The notes: a model not told the origin generated them from the letters alone. Counted from the stretch's first letter, positions 15,040-26,395 are shown. The stretch: DNA of 64,000 nt from Intestinibacillus massiliensis (GCA_029267335.1 JAJUJC010000003.1:1-64000), one strand, 5' to 3'. Made by a program: numbers and translations.

Positions 15040-16296
15040 GTGCCAAATCATACGATCGCGGTCGTGGGCGGCGGCGCCGCAGGGTTGATCGCGGCGGGTA
15101 TCGCCGCGCAGCACGGTGCGCACGTCACGCTGTTTGAAAAAAATACAAAGGTCGGGCGCAAGCTGTACATCACGGGCAAGGGACGATGCAACGTGTGCAA
15201 CGCAAGCGATGTACAGACCGTCATGGCGAATGTGCCGCGCAATCCGCGCTTTCTGTACAGCGCGCTCGACGCATTTTCCCCGCAGGATACGCAGGCGTTC
15301 TTTGAAGCGCTGGGCGTATCGCTCAAGGTCGAGCGAGGCAACCGCGTGTTCCCGGTCTCCGACCGCGCGGCGGACATCATTGACGCGTTGCTGCGCTTTG
15401 TACGCGCGCAGGGCGTGCAGCTTGTGTTCCACACGGTCGAGGAAGTGCTGACCAAGGACGGCGCGGTCACGGGCGTGCGTGCGGGAGGCAAGGTCTATCC
15501 CGCGCAGCGTGTCATCCTCGCGACCGGCGGCGCGTCTTATCCGCTGACCGGCTCGACAGGCGATGGCTACCGCTTTGCGGAGCAGACCGGTCACCGCGTC
15601 GTCGCACCAAATCCCTCGCTCGTGCCGCTCGTCGAAGCGGGCAACACCTGCGGCGCACTCATGGGGCTGTCGCTGCGCAATGTGCAGATGACCGCCTATG
15701 AGGGTAAAAAGAAGATCTATCAGGACTTTGGCGAGCTGCTTTTCACCCATTTCGGGCTGTCGGGACCGCTGGTGTTGTCCGCGTCTGCGCATATGCGGCA
15801 TTTCGGCAGTAAGCCTTATCATGTCGAAATCGACCTCAAGCCCGCGCTCGACGAGAGCAAGCTTGACAAGCGCCTGCTTGCGGATTTTGAAAAATACAAA
15901 AACAGTGATTTCGTCAACGCTTTGGGCGAGTTGCTGCCGCGCAAGCTCATACCGGTCATTGTGGCGCGCTCGGGCATCGAGCCGCATCTCAAGGTCAACA
16001 GCGTGACGCGGGAGCAGCGCCGCGCGCTGCTTGAGCAGCTCAAGCATTTCCGCATCGACATCGCGGGCGCGCGCCCCATCAGCGAAGCGATCATCACCTC
16101 GGGCGGCGTTTCGGTCAAGGAGATCGACCCCAAAACCATGCAGTCGAAGAAAGTATCCGGACTGTACTTCGCGGGCGAGGTGCTTGATGTCGACGCGTAT
16201 ACCGGCGGCTTCAACCTGCAAATCGCGTGGTCGACCGGCCACGCAGCGGGGCTTGCGGCCGCACAGGACATTGATACAGAGGAGCAGATACCATGA
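15040..16296 (+). CDS. NAD(P)/FAD-dependent oxidoreductase, HI0933/BaiN-like
   Basis: 418 residues. The FAD dinucleotide-binding motif AVVGGGAAGLIAAGIAA is at the N-terminus, followed by GRKLYITGKGRCNVCNA, which is diagnostic of the HI0933 family. VILATGGASYPLTGSTGDGY and the C-terminal GLYFAGEVLDVDAYTGGFNLQIAWSTG complete the pattern. Family members include BaiN, implicated in bile acid dehydroxylation, but most are functionally unassigned and this is a widespread housekeeping-like gene, so no bile-acid role should be read into it. GTG start behind AAAGGAG. Overlaps cmk by four bases. Confidence 0.9.
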   Translation: MPNHTIAVVGGGAAGLIAAGIAAQHGAHVTLFEKNTKVGRKLYITGKGRCNVCNASDVQTVMANVPRNPRFLYSALDAFSPQDTQAFFEALGVSLKVERGNRVFPVSDRAADIIDALLRFVRAQGVQLVFHTVEEVLTKDGAVTGVRAGGKVYPAQRVILATGGASYPLTGSTGDGYRFAEQTGHRVVAPNPSLVPLVEAGNTCGALMGLSLRNVQMTAYEGKKKIYQDFGELLFTHFGLSGPLVLSASAHMRHFGSKPYHVEIDLKPALDESKLDKRLLADFEKYKNSDFVNALGELLPRKLIPVIVARSGIEPHLKVNSVTREQRRALLEQLKHFRIDIAGARPISEAIITSGGVSVKEIDPKTMQSKKVSGLYFAGEVLDVDAYTGGFNLQIAWSTGHAAGLAAAQDIDTEEQIP

Positions 16297-16967
16297 ATCA
16301 TATTGCGGTTGCCATCGACGGCCCGTCCGGCGCGGGCAAGTCGACGATTGCGCGCGCGGCTGCCGCGCAGTTGGGCTTTGTTTATGTGGATACCGGCGCG
16401 CTCTATCGCGCGATTGGTCTGGCGGCGTGCCGCGCAGGTGTGCGCGGCGACGATGCAGAGGGCGTATGTGCGCTGCTGCCCACGCTGCGGCTCGAGCTGA
16501 CGTATGTCGATGGCACACAGCGCGTGCTGCTGGACGGCGAGGACGTGTCCGAAGAGATTCGTCTGCCCGAAATTTCGAAGTATGCTTCGCAGGTGTCTGC
16601 AATCCCACGCGTGCGCGCGTATTTACTCGATTTGCAGCGCGGCATGGCAAAGACGCACAGCGTCATCATGGACGGGCGCGACATCGGCACGGTCATCCTG
16701 CCTGATGCCCAGGTCAAGATCTTCCTGACTGCGAGCGCGGAAAAACGCGCGGCGCGCCGCTGTCTCGAACTGCGCGAAAAGGGGCAGGAGGTCACACACG
16801 AGCAGGTGCTCGCGGATATGATCGCGCGCGACCGTCAGGACGAAAACCGCGCCCAAGCACCTCTGCGGCAGGCCAAGGACGCGGTGCGCGTCGACACGAG
16901 CGCGCTCGACCTCGCGCAGAGCATCGAAGCCGTGCTGCGCGTCATCCGTGACAAACTGCACCAATAG
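16293..16967 (+). CDS. cmk: Cytidylate kinase
   Basis: 224 residues. Phosphorylates CMP and dCMP with ATP. The P-loop GPSGAGKST starts at residue 10; the CMP-binding motifs VDTGALYRAIGL and DGRDIGTVILPDA, and the LID-like ERxxR region, are all present. The order BaiN-like, cmk, plsC, ispH-rpsA is a known clostridial operon layout, supported here by ATGA overlaps at two junctions. Confidence 0.96.
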   Translation: MNHIAVAIDGPSGAGKSTIARAAAAQLGFVYVDTGALYRAIGLAACRAGVRGDDAEGVCALLPTLRLELTYVDGTQRVLLDGEDVSEEIRLPEISKYASQVSAIPRVRAYLLDLQRGMAKTHSVIMDGRDIGTVILPDAQVKIFLTASAEKRAARRCLELREKGQEVTHEQVLADMIARDRQDENRAQAPLRQAKDAVRVDTSALDLAQSIEAVLRVIRDKLHQ

Positions 16968-16980
16968 AGAGGAAACCGTT

Positions 16981-17580
16981 ATGTTAAAACCACCGAAATT
17001 TCACCGCGGATTTCAGCGTATTGCCATCCCGTTTGTCAGTCTGTGGCTGCATCTGCGCTTTAAACTACACATTTACGGACGGGAAAATATTCCGGAGGGC
17101 GGCTGCGTCGTGTGTCCGAACCACACCGCGCTGACCGATCCGCCGCTCGCCGCGGCCGCGATCAGCCACCGTATCAACCTCGCGGTCATGGCGAAAAAGG
17201 AGCTGTTCACGGGCAATGCGTTTTTTGCGCGCCTCATCACCTGGCTCGGCGCGTTTCCAGTGTCGCGCGATACTGCGGACATCACCGCGATCAAGACCGC
17301 GCTGCAAGCGGTCAAGGACGGGCGCAAGCTCATCATTTTCCCGCAGGGCACACGCGGCGCGGGAGAGGGTGCAGCCAAGGAGGGAGCGGCGATGCTCGCA
17401 GCGCGCACCAAGGCACCGATCGTGCCGATGTACATCACAGAGAACAAAAAACGCTTCGGGCGCGTCGATATTATCATCGGCAAGCCGTTCCTGCCGCCCG
17501 CCGGCAGCCGCGACTATGCCGCGATCGCGGAGGACATCCTGCGTCGCATTTACGCCCTGCGCGAGGGATACGAAAAATGA
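16981..17580 (+). CDS. plsC: 1-acyl-sn-glycerol-3-phosphate acyltransferase
   Basis: 199 residues. Transfers an acyl chain to lysophosphatidic acid to give phosphatidic acid at the membrane. Block I NHTALTDPP supplies the HxxxxD catalytic pair; block III is IIFPQGTRGAGEG and block IV APIVPMYI. The start at 16981 follows GAGAGGAAAC. The stop overlaps the ispH start (ATGA). Confidence 0.93.
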   Translation: MLKPPKFHRGFQRIAIPFVSLWLHLRFKLHIYGRENIPEGGCVVCPNHTALTDPPLAAAAISHRINLAVMAKKELFTGNAFFARLITWLGAFPVSRDTADITAIKTALQAVKDGRKLIIFPQGTRGAGEGAAKEGAAMLAARTKAPIVPMYITENKKRFGRVDIIIGKPFLPPAGSRDYAAIAEDILRRIYALREGYEK

Positions 17581-19520
17581 GCATTGAAGTTGCAAAAACA
17601 GCGGGTTTTTGCTTCGGCGTGCGGCGTGCGGTCGCAATGGCGGAGGAAGAAGCCGCAAAGCGCGGCGCGCTCTACGCCTACGGCGAGATCATCCACAACC
17701 GGCATGAGATCGAGCGTCTTGCCGCACGCGGCGTTACGACCGCGCACACACTCGAGGAGATTCCGGACGGTGCGAGCGTGCTCATTCGTGCACACGGCGT
17801 GCCGCGCGAAAGCTACGAGCAGCTTGCCGCGCGCGGATGCATCGTGCTCGACGCGACCTGCCCGTTCGTGCAGAAGATTCACCACATCGCTGAAGAAGAG
17901 AGCGAAAAAGGGCGCACTATTCTCATCCTCGGCAGCCGAAACCACCCTGAAGTGATGGGAATTCAGGGCTGGTGCGAACATTCTCTGGTTTTTGAAAACG
18001 AAAACGAGGTGCGCGCGGCGCTTGAGGACGGCAGGATCGCCGCGGATGAACCGCTCAGTATTGTCGCGCAAACGACCATCAACAGAGCAGTTTGGGATAT
18101 TTCTGTTAAGATTCTAAAAAAAGAGTGTACAAACTGCAAAATCTTTGATACAATATGTAATGCGACGGATGAGCGTCAAGCTGAGGCTCGTCTGCTTGCC
18201 GGAAAATCAGATACAATGATTGTGATTGGCGATAAGATGAGCTCCAACACAAAGCGCCTGTATGAAATCAGCAAGTCCCTTTGCCAACGGGTGCTCTACA
18301 TCGAAGACGCGGCAGAGCTCACGCTGGCGGACAGGGAGCATGCGGCCCAGCGCAAGGTCGGCATTACAGCAGGCGCATCTACACCGGCAAGGATAATTAA
18401 GGAGGTCAGTAACATGATGAGTGAAGAAGTAAAAATCGAAAATGGCGAGGATTTCGCCGCAATGTTGGAGGAATCCTTCAAGACTTTAAATACAGGCGAT
18501 AAGGTAACCGGTACGATCATTACGATCGGCGACGCCGATGTACAGGTCGATCTGGGTGTCAAGCATGCTGCATACATCCCGCTGAACGAGTTGTCCGACG
18601 ACCCGTCTTACAACGTAGCGGATCACTACAAGGCGGGCGACGAGATCGAGGCTGTTGTCGTTCGTGTCAACGACGGTGAGGGCACGATCACCCTGTCCAA
18701 GAAGCGCGTTGACCAGCTCAAGGGTTGGGAGACCATCGAGGCTGCCAAGGACGAGCACATCGTCGTCGAAGGCACCGTCATCGAAGAGAACCGCGGCGGC
18801 GTCGTTGCAACTGCATTCGGCGTTCGCGTATTCATCCCGGCAAGCCAGACCGGCGTTCCGAAGGATCAGCCGATGGCACAGCTGCTCAAGACCAAGCAGT
18901 CCTTCTACATCACCGAGATCAACCGCCAGCGTCGCCGTGTTGTCGGCTCCATCCGTGCGGTATCTCAGGAGTCCCGCAAGGCTGCTGCTGAGAAGGTCTG
19001 GGAGACCATCGAAGTCGGTCAGGAGTTCAAGGGCACTGTCAAGTCCCTCACTTCCTACGGCGCATTTGTTGACATCGGCGGCGTGGACGGCATGATCCAC
19101 ATCTCTGAGCTGTCCTGGGGCCGCATCAAGCACCCGTCTGAGGTCGTTGCGATCGGTGACGAGGTCAATGTTTATGTCATCGGCCTTGACAAGGAGAACA
19201 AGAAGATTTCCCTCGGCTACAAGCGCGAAGAGGACAATCCGTGGAGCATCTTCAAGGCGAACTATGCGGTCGACGACGTTGCTACCGTTAAGATCCTCAA
19301 GTTCATGCCCTTCGGCGCGTTCGCGGAGATCATTCCGGGCGTTGACGGCCTGATCCACATTTCCCAGATCGCTGACCACCGCATCGCAAAGCCGGACGAG
19401 GCTCTGACGATCGGTCAGGAGGTTGAGGCAATGATTATCGACATCAACGATGACAAGAAGAAGGTCTCTCTGTCCATCCGTGCTGCTATGAACGGCGGCG
19501 CTGACGAAGACGCTGAGTAA
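17577..19520 (+). CDS. ispH-rpsA: 4-hydroxy-3-methylbut-2-enyl diphosphate reductase fused to ribosomal protein S1
   Basis: A 647-residue fusion. Residues 1-276 are IspH, the last enzyme of the MEP isoprenoid pathway, with the three 4Fe-4S cysteines Cys12, Cys95 and Cys194 and the catalytic-pocket segments EIIHN, IRAHGVP and VAQTT. From Met280 the protein is S1-like, with four OB-fold S1 repeats (roughly 300-375, 390-460, 475-550 and 560-632; the third has the classic [27 protein letters not shown] pattern, split here only for description). This bifunctional architecture is established in clostridia. Codon use changes along the gene: the S1 part has the GTT/GCT/AAG-rich style of a highly expressed gene. 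A strong internal ribosome binding site at the junction suggests free S1 is also made (separate entry). Confidence 0.95.
   Translation: MSIEVAKTAGFCFGVRRAVAMAEEEAAKRGALYAYGEIIHNRHEIERLAARGVTTAHTLEEIPDGASVLIRAHGVPRESYEQLAARGCIVLDATCPFVQKIHHIAEEESEKGRTILILGSRNHPEVMGIQGWCEHSLVFENENEVRAALEDGRIAADEPLSIVAQTTINRAVWDISVKILKKECTNCKIFDTICNATDERQAEARLLAGKSDTMIVIGDKMSSNTKRLYEISKSLCQRVLYIEDAAELTLADREHAAQRKVGITAGASTPARIIKEVSNMMSEEVKIENGEDFAAMLEESFKTLNTGDKVTGTIITIGDADVQVDLGVKHAAYIPLNELSDDPSYNVADHYKAGDEIEAVVVRVNDGEGTITLSKKRVDQLKGWETIEAAKDEHIVVEGTVIEENRGGVVATAFGVRVFIPASQTGVPKDQPMAQLLKTKQSFYITEINRQRRRVVGSIRAVSQESRKAAAEKVWETIEVGQEFKGTVKSLTSYGAFVDIGGVDGMIHISELSWGRIKHPSEVVAIGDEVNVYVIGLDKENKKISLGYKREEDNPWSIFKANYAVDDVATVKILKFMPFGAFAEIIPGVDGLIHISQIADHRIAKPDEALTIGQEVEAMIIDINDDKKKVSLSIRAAMNGGADEDAE
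18126..18154 (+). promoter_or_regulatory. Possible internal promoter before the S1 half
   Basis: TGTACA (18126-18131), 17-base spacer, TACAAT (18149-18154), inside the IspH coding part and within a locally AT-rich patch. It is about 260 bases upstream of the internal S1 start. The match is moderate (four and five of six bases). Confidence 0.35.
18399..18416 (+). promoter_or_regulatory. Internal Shine-Dalgarno and in-frame ATG at the IspH/S1 junction
   Basis: AAGGAGGT (18399-18406) followed seven bases later by ATG (18414), in frame with the fusion at codon 280, and a second ATG directly after it. The segment codes for the linker KEVSNMM, which belongs to neither domain. This is the arrangement of an independent rpsA start kept inside a fused frame. 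Confidence 0.75.
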
Positions 19521-19532
19521 TTTCCTGCCTGC

Positions 19533-19567
19533 AAAGGAGCATCCGTGCGCGGATGCTCCTTTTTTTC
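19533..19567 (+). terminator. Terminator after ispH-rpsA
   Basis: Stem AAAGGAGCATCCG / CGGATGCTCCTTT with a TGCG loop, followed by a long T tract. Confidence 0.93.
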
Positions 19568-19624
19568 TTTTTAGCGGGCTGACCCTGCGACCTTTCGCAT
19601 ACAGTGATGCGGGAGGGGATGCAA

Positions 19625-20332
19625 ATGCGCAGAAGAAAAAGACGGGCGTTCGCGCCGCGTGTGGGTTGGCGCGGACGGCTGCTTGCAATATTCCTGCTGT
19701 TATCCTTTTTGGGCGCGCTTTTGACGCTGCGGATTCGACCGGTGATGCTGCAATATGCATCCAATCTGGTGCAATATACGGCAACGCGTGCGATCAATGA
19801 TGCCATGCAGGATAAAATTTACCAGCATCGCGCAGAATATCAGGAGTTGGTCGTGCTCGACCGCGATAACGAGAACCGCGTTACGGCGCTCAAAACCGAC
19901 GCGATCGCCATCAATCGCATCAAGACCGAAACGGTCGACACCCTTTATGATGCGCTCAATACGCTCGAGTCCACTGCGCTTGATATTCCCATCGGCACGA
20001 TCGTTGCGCCGCATTATTGCAGCGGCTTAGGGCCGAAAATCAAGCTCGGGATGGCAGGTCTCGGCTTTGCCAGCGCGGATTTTATCAGCGCGTTCACACA
20101 GGCAGGCATCAACCAGACACGTCACCGGCTCATTCTGGAGGTGCGCGCGGATGTCTCCGTGCTCACGCCGCTCGGCAGCGAAACCACCAGCGTGACGAGC
20201 CGCTTCAACGTGACGGATACGGTCATTGTGGGCACGGTGCCCGATCAGTACACCTATATCGACGACACGGAGCAAAGCCTGCTCGGAAAAATCAACGATT
20301 ATGCGGAAGCCGTGCCAAAAACGTCAAAATAA
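19625..20332 (+). CDS. yunB: Sporulation protein YunB
   Basis: 235 residues: basic N-terminus, one membrane helix (about 21-40), then the YunB domain with YASNLVQYTATRAINDAM, the IPIGTIVAPHYCSGLGPKIKLGM block and a C-terminal strand-rich part. In Bacillus YunB is a sporulation protein made in the mother cell; mechanism unclear. The ATG at 19625 follows GGGAGGGG by six bases; earlier in-frame GTG/ATG codons at 19604-19619 overlap that site. A sequence like the sigma-E -10 element (CATACAGT, 19598-19605) lies just upstream, but I could not find a matching -35. Confidence 0.88.
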   Translation: MRRRKRRAFAPRVGWRGRLLAIFLLLSFLGALLTLRIRPVMLQYASNLVQYTATRAINDAMQDKIYQHRAEYQELVVLDRDNENRVTALKTDAIAINRIKTETVDTLYDALNTLESTALDIPIGTIVAPHYCSGLGPKIKLGMAGLGFASADFISAFTQAGINQTRHRLILEVRADVSVLTPLGSETTSVTSRFNVTDTVIVGTVPDQYTYIDDTEQSLLGKINDYAEAVPKTSK

Positions 20333-20335
20333 CTC

Positions 20336-20364
20336 TTTCGAAATGGAACAAAGTTTGCTATAAT
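20336..20364 (+). promoter_or_regulatory. Promoter of ligA
   Basis: TTTCGA (20336-20341), 17-base spacer, TATAAT (20359-20364), about 38 bases before the ligA start. The -35 is weak. Confidence 0.55.
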
Positions 20365-20366
20365 AA

Positions 20367-22388
<2,022 letters not shown>

Positions 22389-22405
22389 TAGAGGAGGACT
22401 CGTAA

Positions 22406-22693
22406 ATGGCAATTTCGAGGAAAGAGATCGAGCATATTGCGGTTTTGGCGCGGCTCGACAGCAACGGCGGCATTTTTGACCGTCTGGCGGAGGACATGCA
22501 GGGTATCGTTGGCATGGTGGACAAGCTGCAGCAACTCGATCTGGGCGACATCACCGATCAGATCGACACCGAGCGTGTGAACGCGCTGCGCGAGGATGTA
22601 GCGCAGCCCGAGAGCGATCCCGAAACGCTGGTCAAGCCCAACGCGCCGGACTTTCAGGCGGGCGGCGTAGCTGTGCCGCGCGTGGTAGAATAA
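22406..22693 (+). CDS. gatC: Asp-tRNA(Asn)/Glu-tRNA(Gln) amidotransferase subunit C
   Basis: 95-residue small subunit that helps GatA fold and bridges it to GatB. Family pattern: ISRKEIEHIAVLARL at the N-terminus, a middle ...MVDKLQQLD... helix, and the LREDVAQPE segment near the end. Preceded by AGAGGAGG. First gene of the gatCAB cluster. Confidence 0.94.
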   Translation: MAISRKEIEHIAVLARLDSNGGIFDRLAEDMQGIVGMVDKLQQLDLGDITDQIDTERVNALREDVAQPESDPETLVKPNAPDFQAGGVAVPRVVE

Positions 22694-22706
22694 AGAGGTG
22701 GAACGA

Positions 22707-24170
22707 ATGGAATTGTATCGTAAAACAGCCGCCGAGCTGTCTAAAATGCTTGCCGCCAAGGAAATCAGCGCGGTCGAGCTGACGCAGGATGTCCTTGCGC
22801 GCACCGACGCGGTCGAGGACAAGGTGCAGGGCTACATCACGGTCACAAAGGAAGCCGCGCTGGCACAGGCGCAGGCAATCGACGCCAAGCGTGCGGCGGG
22901 CGAAGCACTCGCGCCGCTCGCGGGCGTGCCGGTCGCGGTCAAGGACAACATCTGCACGCAGGGCACGCTGACGACCTGCGCGTCCAAGATGCTGTATAAT
23001 TTTGTGCCGCCGTATCAGGCCACCGCTGCGGACAAGCTCGCACAGGCGGGTCTGGTCGTTACGGGCAAGGCGAACATGGACGAGTTTGCGATGGGCTCCT
23101 CCTGCGAGAACTCTGCGGCGCACCCGACGCATAACCCGCACGATCTCGAGCGTGTACCGGGCGGCTCATCCGGCGGCAGCGCGGCGGTCGTCGCGGCGGG
23201 CGAAGTGCCCATTTCGCTCGGCTCGGATACCGGTGGCTCGATCCGTCAGCCCGCATCGTTCTGCGGCGTGGTCGGTCTCAAGCCGACCTACGGCGCGGTC
23301 TCGCGTTATGGCCTGATCGCGTTCGCGTCCTCGCTCGACCAGATCGGCCCGTTCGGCCGCTGCGTCGAGGATGCCGCGCTGCTGCTCGACGTGATCACGG
23401 GACACGATCCCAAGCACGACTCGACCTCGGTCAAGACCCCGTTCGAGGGCACGACCCACGCGAACCTCAACGCGGACGTCAAGGGTCTGCGCATCGGTCT
23501 GCCCAAGGAATACTTTGGCGCGGGCATCTCGGATGAGGTCAAAAAGAGCGTTCTCGCGGCGGCCGACACCTACAAGGCGCTCGGCGCGGAGGTCTTTGAG
23601 ATCTCGCTGCCGCTTGTTGAGTACGCGCTGCCCATTTACTACATCCTGTCCTCGGCAGAGGCATCCTCCAATCTCGCGCGCTTTGACGGCGTCAAGTACG
23701 GTTTCCGTGCAGAAGGGATTGAGGACATCGTCGATCTGTATGTCCAGTCGCGCTCGCAGGGCTTCGGCAGCGAGGTACAGCGCCGCATCATGCTCGGCAC
23801 CTATGTGCTCAGCTCGGGCTACTACGACGCATACTACAAGAAGGCACGCGCTGCGCAGCGCCGCATCAAGGCGGAATTTGCCGGCGCGTTTGAAAAGTGC
23901 GACGTCATCCTGACACCGGTCGCGCCGACCACCGCCTACAAGCTGGGCGAGAAGTCCACCGATCCGCTCGAAATGTACGCGGGCGACATCTGCACAGTCT
24001 CGGTCAATATCGCGGGTCTGCCTGCAATGGTGCAGCCGTGCGGCTTTGACAGCGCGAAGCTGCCGATCGGCATGCAGCTCATCGGCCCGCGCTTCGGAGA
24101 GCAGACGCTGCTGAACGCCGGTCTGGCGTTTGAGAATGCGTCCGGTCTCAAGAACATTGTGGCGCTTTAA
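22707..24170 (+). CDS. gatA: Asp-tRNA(Asn)/Glu-tRNA(Gln) amidotransferase subunit A
   Basis: 487 residues. The glutaminase subunit, releasing ammonia from glutamine for transamidation of mischarged tRNA. Amidase-signature residues are visible: Lys in GVPVAVKDNI, the Ser of GSDTGGSIRQPASFCG, and the GGSSGGSAA stretch. The ATG at 22707 is preferred over the GTG at 22698 because AGAGGTGG lies just upstream of the latter. Only 13 bases separate it from gatC. Confidence 0.96.
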   Translation: MELYRKTAAELSKMLAAKEISAVELTQDVLARTDAVEDKVQGYITVTKEAALAQAQAIDAKRAAGEALAPLAGVPVAVKDNICTQGTLTTCASKMLYNFVPPYQATAADKLAQAGLVVTGKANMDEFAMGSSCENSAAHPTHNPHDLERVPGGSSGGSAAVVAAGEVPISLGSDTGGSIRQPASFCGVVGLKPTYGAVSRYGLIAFASSLDQIGPFGRCVEDAALLLDVITGHDPKHDSTSVKTPFEGTTHANLNADVKGLRIGLPKEYFGAGISDEVKKSVLAAADTYKALGAEVFEISLPLVEYALPIYYILSSAEASSNLARFDGVKYGFRAEGIEDIVDLYVQSRSQGFGSEVQRRIMLGTYVLSSGYYDAYYKKARAAQRRIKAEFAGAFEKCDVILTPVAPTTAYKLGEKSTDPLEMYAGDICTVSVNIAGLPAMVQPCGFDSAKLPIGMQLIGPRFGEQTLLNAGLAFENASGLKNIVAL

Positions 24171-24185
24171 GGGAGGTAGACAATT

Positions 24186-25616
24186 ATGAAATACGAAGCG
24201 GTCATCGGCCTTGAAGTGCACGCGGAGCTGTCCACAGAGAGCAAGATTTTTTGCTCCTGCTCCGCAAAGTTCGGCGCGCCGATCAACACCCACACCTGCC
24301 CGGTCTGCACGGGCATGCCCGGCGCGCTGCCGGTGCTCAACCGTCAGGTCGTCCACTATGCCGCGAAGATGGGCTTCGCGACCGGCTGCACAGTCAACCA
24401 CCTGTGCAAGTCCGACCGTAAGAACTATTTTTATCCCGATCTGCCCAAGGCATATCAGATTTCTCAGTTTGACGTACCGATCTGTGAGAACGGCGAGGTT
24501 TATTTCTACGTCGACGGCGAGAAGAAGTGCTGCCGCCTCGAGCGCATCCACTTTGAAGAGGACGCCGGCAAGCTGCTGCACGACGAGATCGACGGCACGG
24601 TCGTCGACTTCAACCGCTGCGGTGTGCCGCTGATCGAAATGGTCACGCGCCCCGACCTGCGCTCGTCTGCAGAGGCGAAGGAGTTCCTCGAGACCATCAA
24701 GACTACGCTCTCCTATCTCGGCATCTGCGACTGCAAGATGGAGGAAGGCTCGATCCGCTGCGACGTGAACGTGTCTATCCGTCCCGAGGGCGCGACCGAG
24801 TTTGGCACGCGCGTCGAGATGAAGAACATCAACACCTTTTCGGGTGCGGTGCGCGCGATCGACTATGAAGTCGCGCGTCAGATCGAACTGGTCGAGCACG
24901 GCGGTGAAGTACAGCAGGAAACGCGTCGTTGGGACGACGTCAAGCTCAAAAATACCGTCATGCGTACCAAGGAAGACGCGCAGGACTACCGTTATTTCCC
25001 CGATCCCGACCTGATCGCAGTTGAGATCGACGACGCATGGATGGAGCGCATCAAGAGCGAGATCCCTGAGCTGCCCATTCCGCGCTATGAGCGTTACCTG
25101 GGCGAGTACGGCATGACCGCAATGGAAGCGCGCCAGATCGCGGACAGCTTTGCCAAGGCGGAACTGCTCGACCGCGCGGCGAAGTCCGGCAAGATCAAGG
25201 CGAAGGCGGCGGCAAACTGGATCCTGTCCGACATCTCCAAGTACCTCAACGACAAGGGCGTGGAGTTGGAAAACACCTGCATGACCGCGGACAAGCTGGT
25301 CGACCTCATTCTGCTCATCGACAACGGCACGATCTCCGGCAACGCCGGCAAAAAGGTGCTGCCCGCGATGTTCGAGACCGAGGAAACGGTCGACGCGATC
25401 GTCGAGCGCATGGGCCTCAAGCAGGTGTCCGACGAGGGCGCAATCCTGACGATCGTGCAGCAGGTGCTTGCAAACAACGCCAAGGCGGTCGAGGACCACA
25501 AGGCGGGCAAGAACGTCACGGGCTTCCTCGTAGGTCAGTGCATGAAGGCATCCAAGGGTCAGGGCAACCCGCAGATCATCAACAAGCTGCTCGCGCAGGA
25601 GCTTGCAAAGCTGTAA
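24186..25616 (+). CDS. gatB: Asp-tRNA(Asn)/Glu-tRNA(Gln) amidotransferase subunit B
   Basis: 476 residues. The tRNA-binding and kinase/transamidase subunit. It opens EAVIGLEVHAELST and has the FCSCSAKFGAPINTHTCPVC zinc region, DFNRCGVPLIEMVTRPDLRS and the YRYFPDPDL motif, then a helical C-terminal YqeY-like tail domain (from about 330). GGGAGGT precedes the ATG. Last gene of the operon, closed by a terminator. Confidence 0.97.
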   Translation: MKYEAVIGLEVHAELSTESKIFCSCSAKFGAPINTHTCPVCTGMPGALPVLNRQVVHYAAKMGFATGCTVNHLCKSDRKNYFYPDLPKAYQISQFDVPICENGEVYFYVDGEKKCCRLERIHFEEDAGKLLHDEIDGTVVDFNRCGVPLIEMVTRPDLRSSAEAKEFLETIKTTLSYLGICDCKMEEGSIRCDVNVSIRPEGATEFGTRVEMKNINTFSGAVRAIDYEVARQIELVEHGGEVQQETRRWDDVKLKNTVMRTKEDAQDYRYFPDPDLIAVEIDDAWMERIKSEIPELPIPRYERYLGEYGMTAMEARQIADSFAKAELLDRAAKSGKIKAKAAANWILSDISKYLNDKGVELENTCMTADKLVDLILLIDNGTISGNAGKKVLPAMFETEETVDAIVERMGLKQVSDEGAILTIVQQVLANNAKAVEDHKAGKNVTGFLVGQCMKASKGQGNPQIINKLLAQELAKL

Positions 25617-25635
25617 AAGACACGGGATAATCCCC

Positions 25636-25676
25636 AAAAGGGTCGCTGTGAAAGACCATTCGCAGCGACTCTTTTC
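25636..25676 (+). terminator. Terminator after gatB
   Basis: Stem AAAAGGGTCGCTG / CAGCGACTCTTTT with one G-U pair and a 14-base loop. Confidence 0.85.
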
Positions 25677-25771
25677 CGTCCGGTATACCGCGCGGGGGGC
25701 GGTTGTCGTGCGCTTTGCGGTATAAGCGCGCGGACGAGCTCATAGGCTGTATCAGCAGGGGAGGTACGGCT

Positions 25772-26365
25772 ATGAAGAGAAAGGTCAGTTTTTTTACGGT
25801 CGGGGTGGTATGGAACACGCCGGTGTTCCTGTTTTTAACGGTGCTTTTCGTGTGCGGCGTGATCGCGGGCGGCTTTACGGGGCTGCTCGGGCGCGAGGCG
25901 GACACGGTCAGCCGGCTTGCGAGCCATCTGGTGAATGCGGCGCAGACCGCGCCGGGTGCGCGGCAGGTGCTCGGCGCGCTCGGCGGTACGGTCGGTTGGA
26001 TCGTGCTTGCGCTGCTCGGCGGGCTGCTGCCGCCGCCGAGTCTGTTCATCGGCGCGGTGGTCGCAGCACGCGGCTTTTCGCTTGCGTTCACGGTCGCGTC
26101 TATGGTCGCGCAGCTCGGGATGCGCGGACTGTGGCTGTCGCTCGCCGCGACGGGGGCGGCGTCGATCGTCACGGTGCCGTGTCTGCTCATCGTTGCCGCA
26201 GCGGCGTATTTGGCGGTCTGTGACGCGCCGCGCGGGCAGAAAACCGGCTATTTTTACGCGCTTGGGCGTTATCGCGGCGCGCTTGCGGCGTGCCTTGCGC
26301 TTAGCGTCGCCGCGGCAGTGCTGCGGGCGGTGCTCGCGCCGCTCGCCCTGCGGCTGTTTGTGTGA
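25772..26365 (+). CDS. SpoIIM-like polytopic membrane protein
   Basis: 197 residues with about five membrane helices (roughly 15-38, 75-95, 88-108, 115-145 and 170-192) and few charged residues. The pattern WIVLALLGGLLPPPSLFIGAVVAARGF...AQLGMRGLWLSL followed by a helix ending VPCLLI resembles the SpoIIM/DUF95 family, whose Bacillus member forms part of the engulfment peptidoglycan machinery with SpoIID and SpoIIP. The loop between the first two helices is longer than in Bacillus. Assignment rests on this pattern only. Start at 25772 behind GGGAGG. Confidence 0.62.
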   Translation: MKRKVSFFTVGVVWNTPVFLFLTVLFVCGVIAGGFTGLLGREADTVSRLASHLVNAAQTAPGARQVLGALGGTVGWIVLALLGGLLPPPSLFIGAVVAARGFSLAFTVASMVAQLGMRGLWLSLAATGAASIVTVPCLLIVAAAAYLAVCDAPRGQKTGYFYALGRYRGALAACLALSVAAAVLRAVLAPLALRLFV

Positions 26366-26395
26366 AAAACCCTTCATAAAACTGCGCGGATACCA

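Noticed and set aside
15040-16296. Bile-acid metabolism role for the BaiN-like flavoprotein
   Set aside because: The family is broad and mostly unassigned; no other bai gene is nearby and the operon partners are housekeeping genes.
19598-19605. Sigma-E-like -10 (CATACAGT) before yunB
   Set aside because: No convincing -35 at the right distance and it sits unusually close to the start; kept only as a remark in the gene entry.
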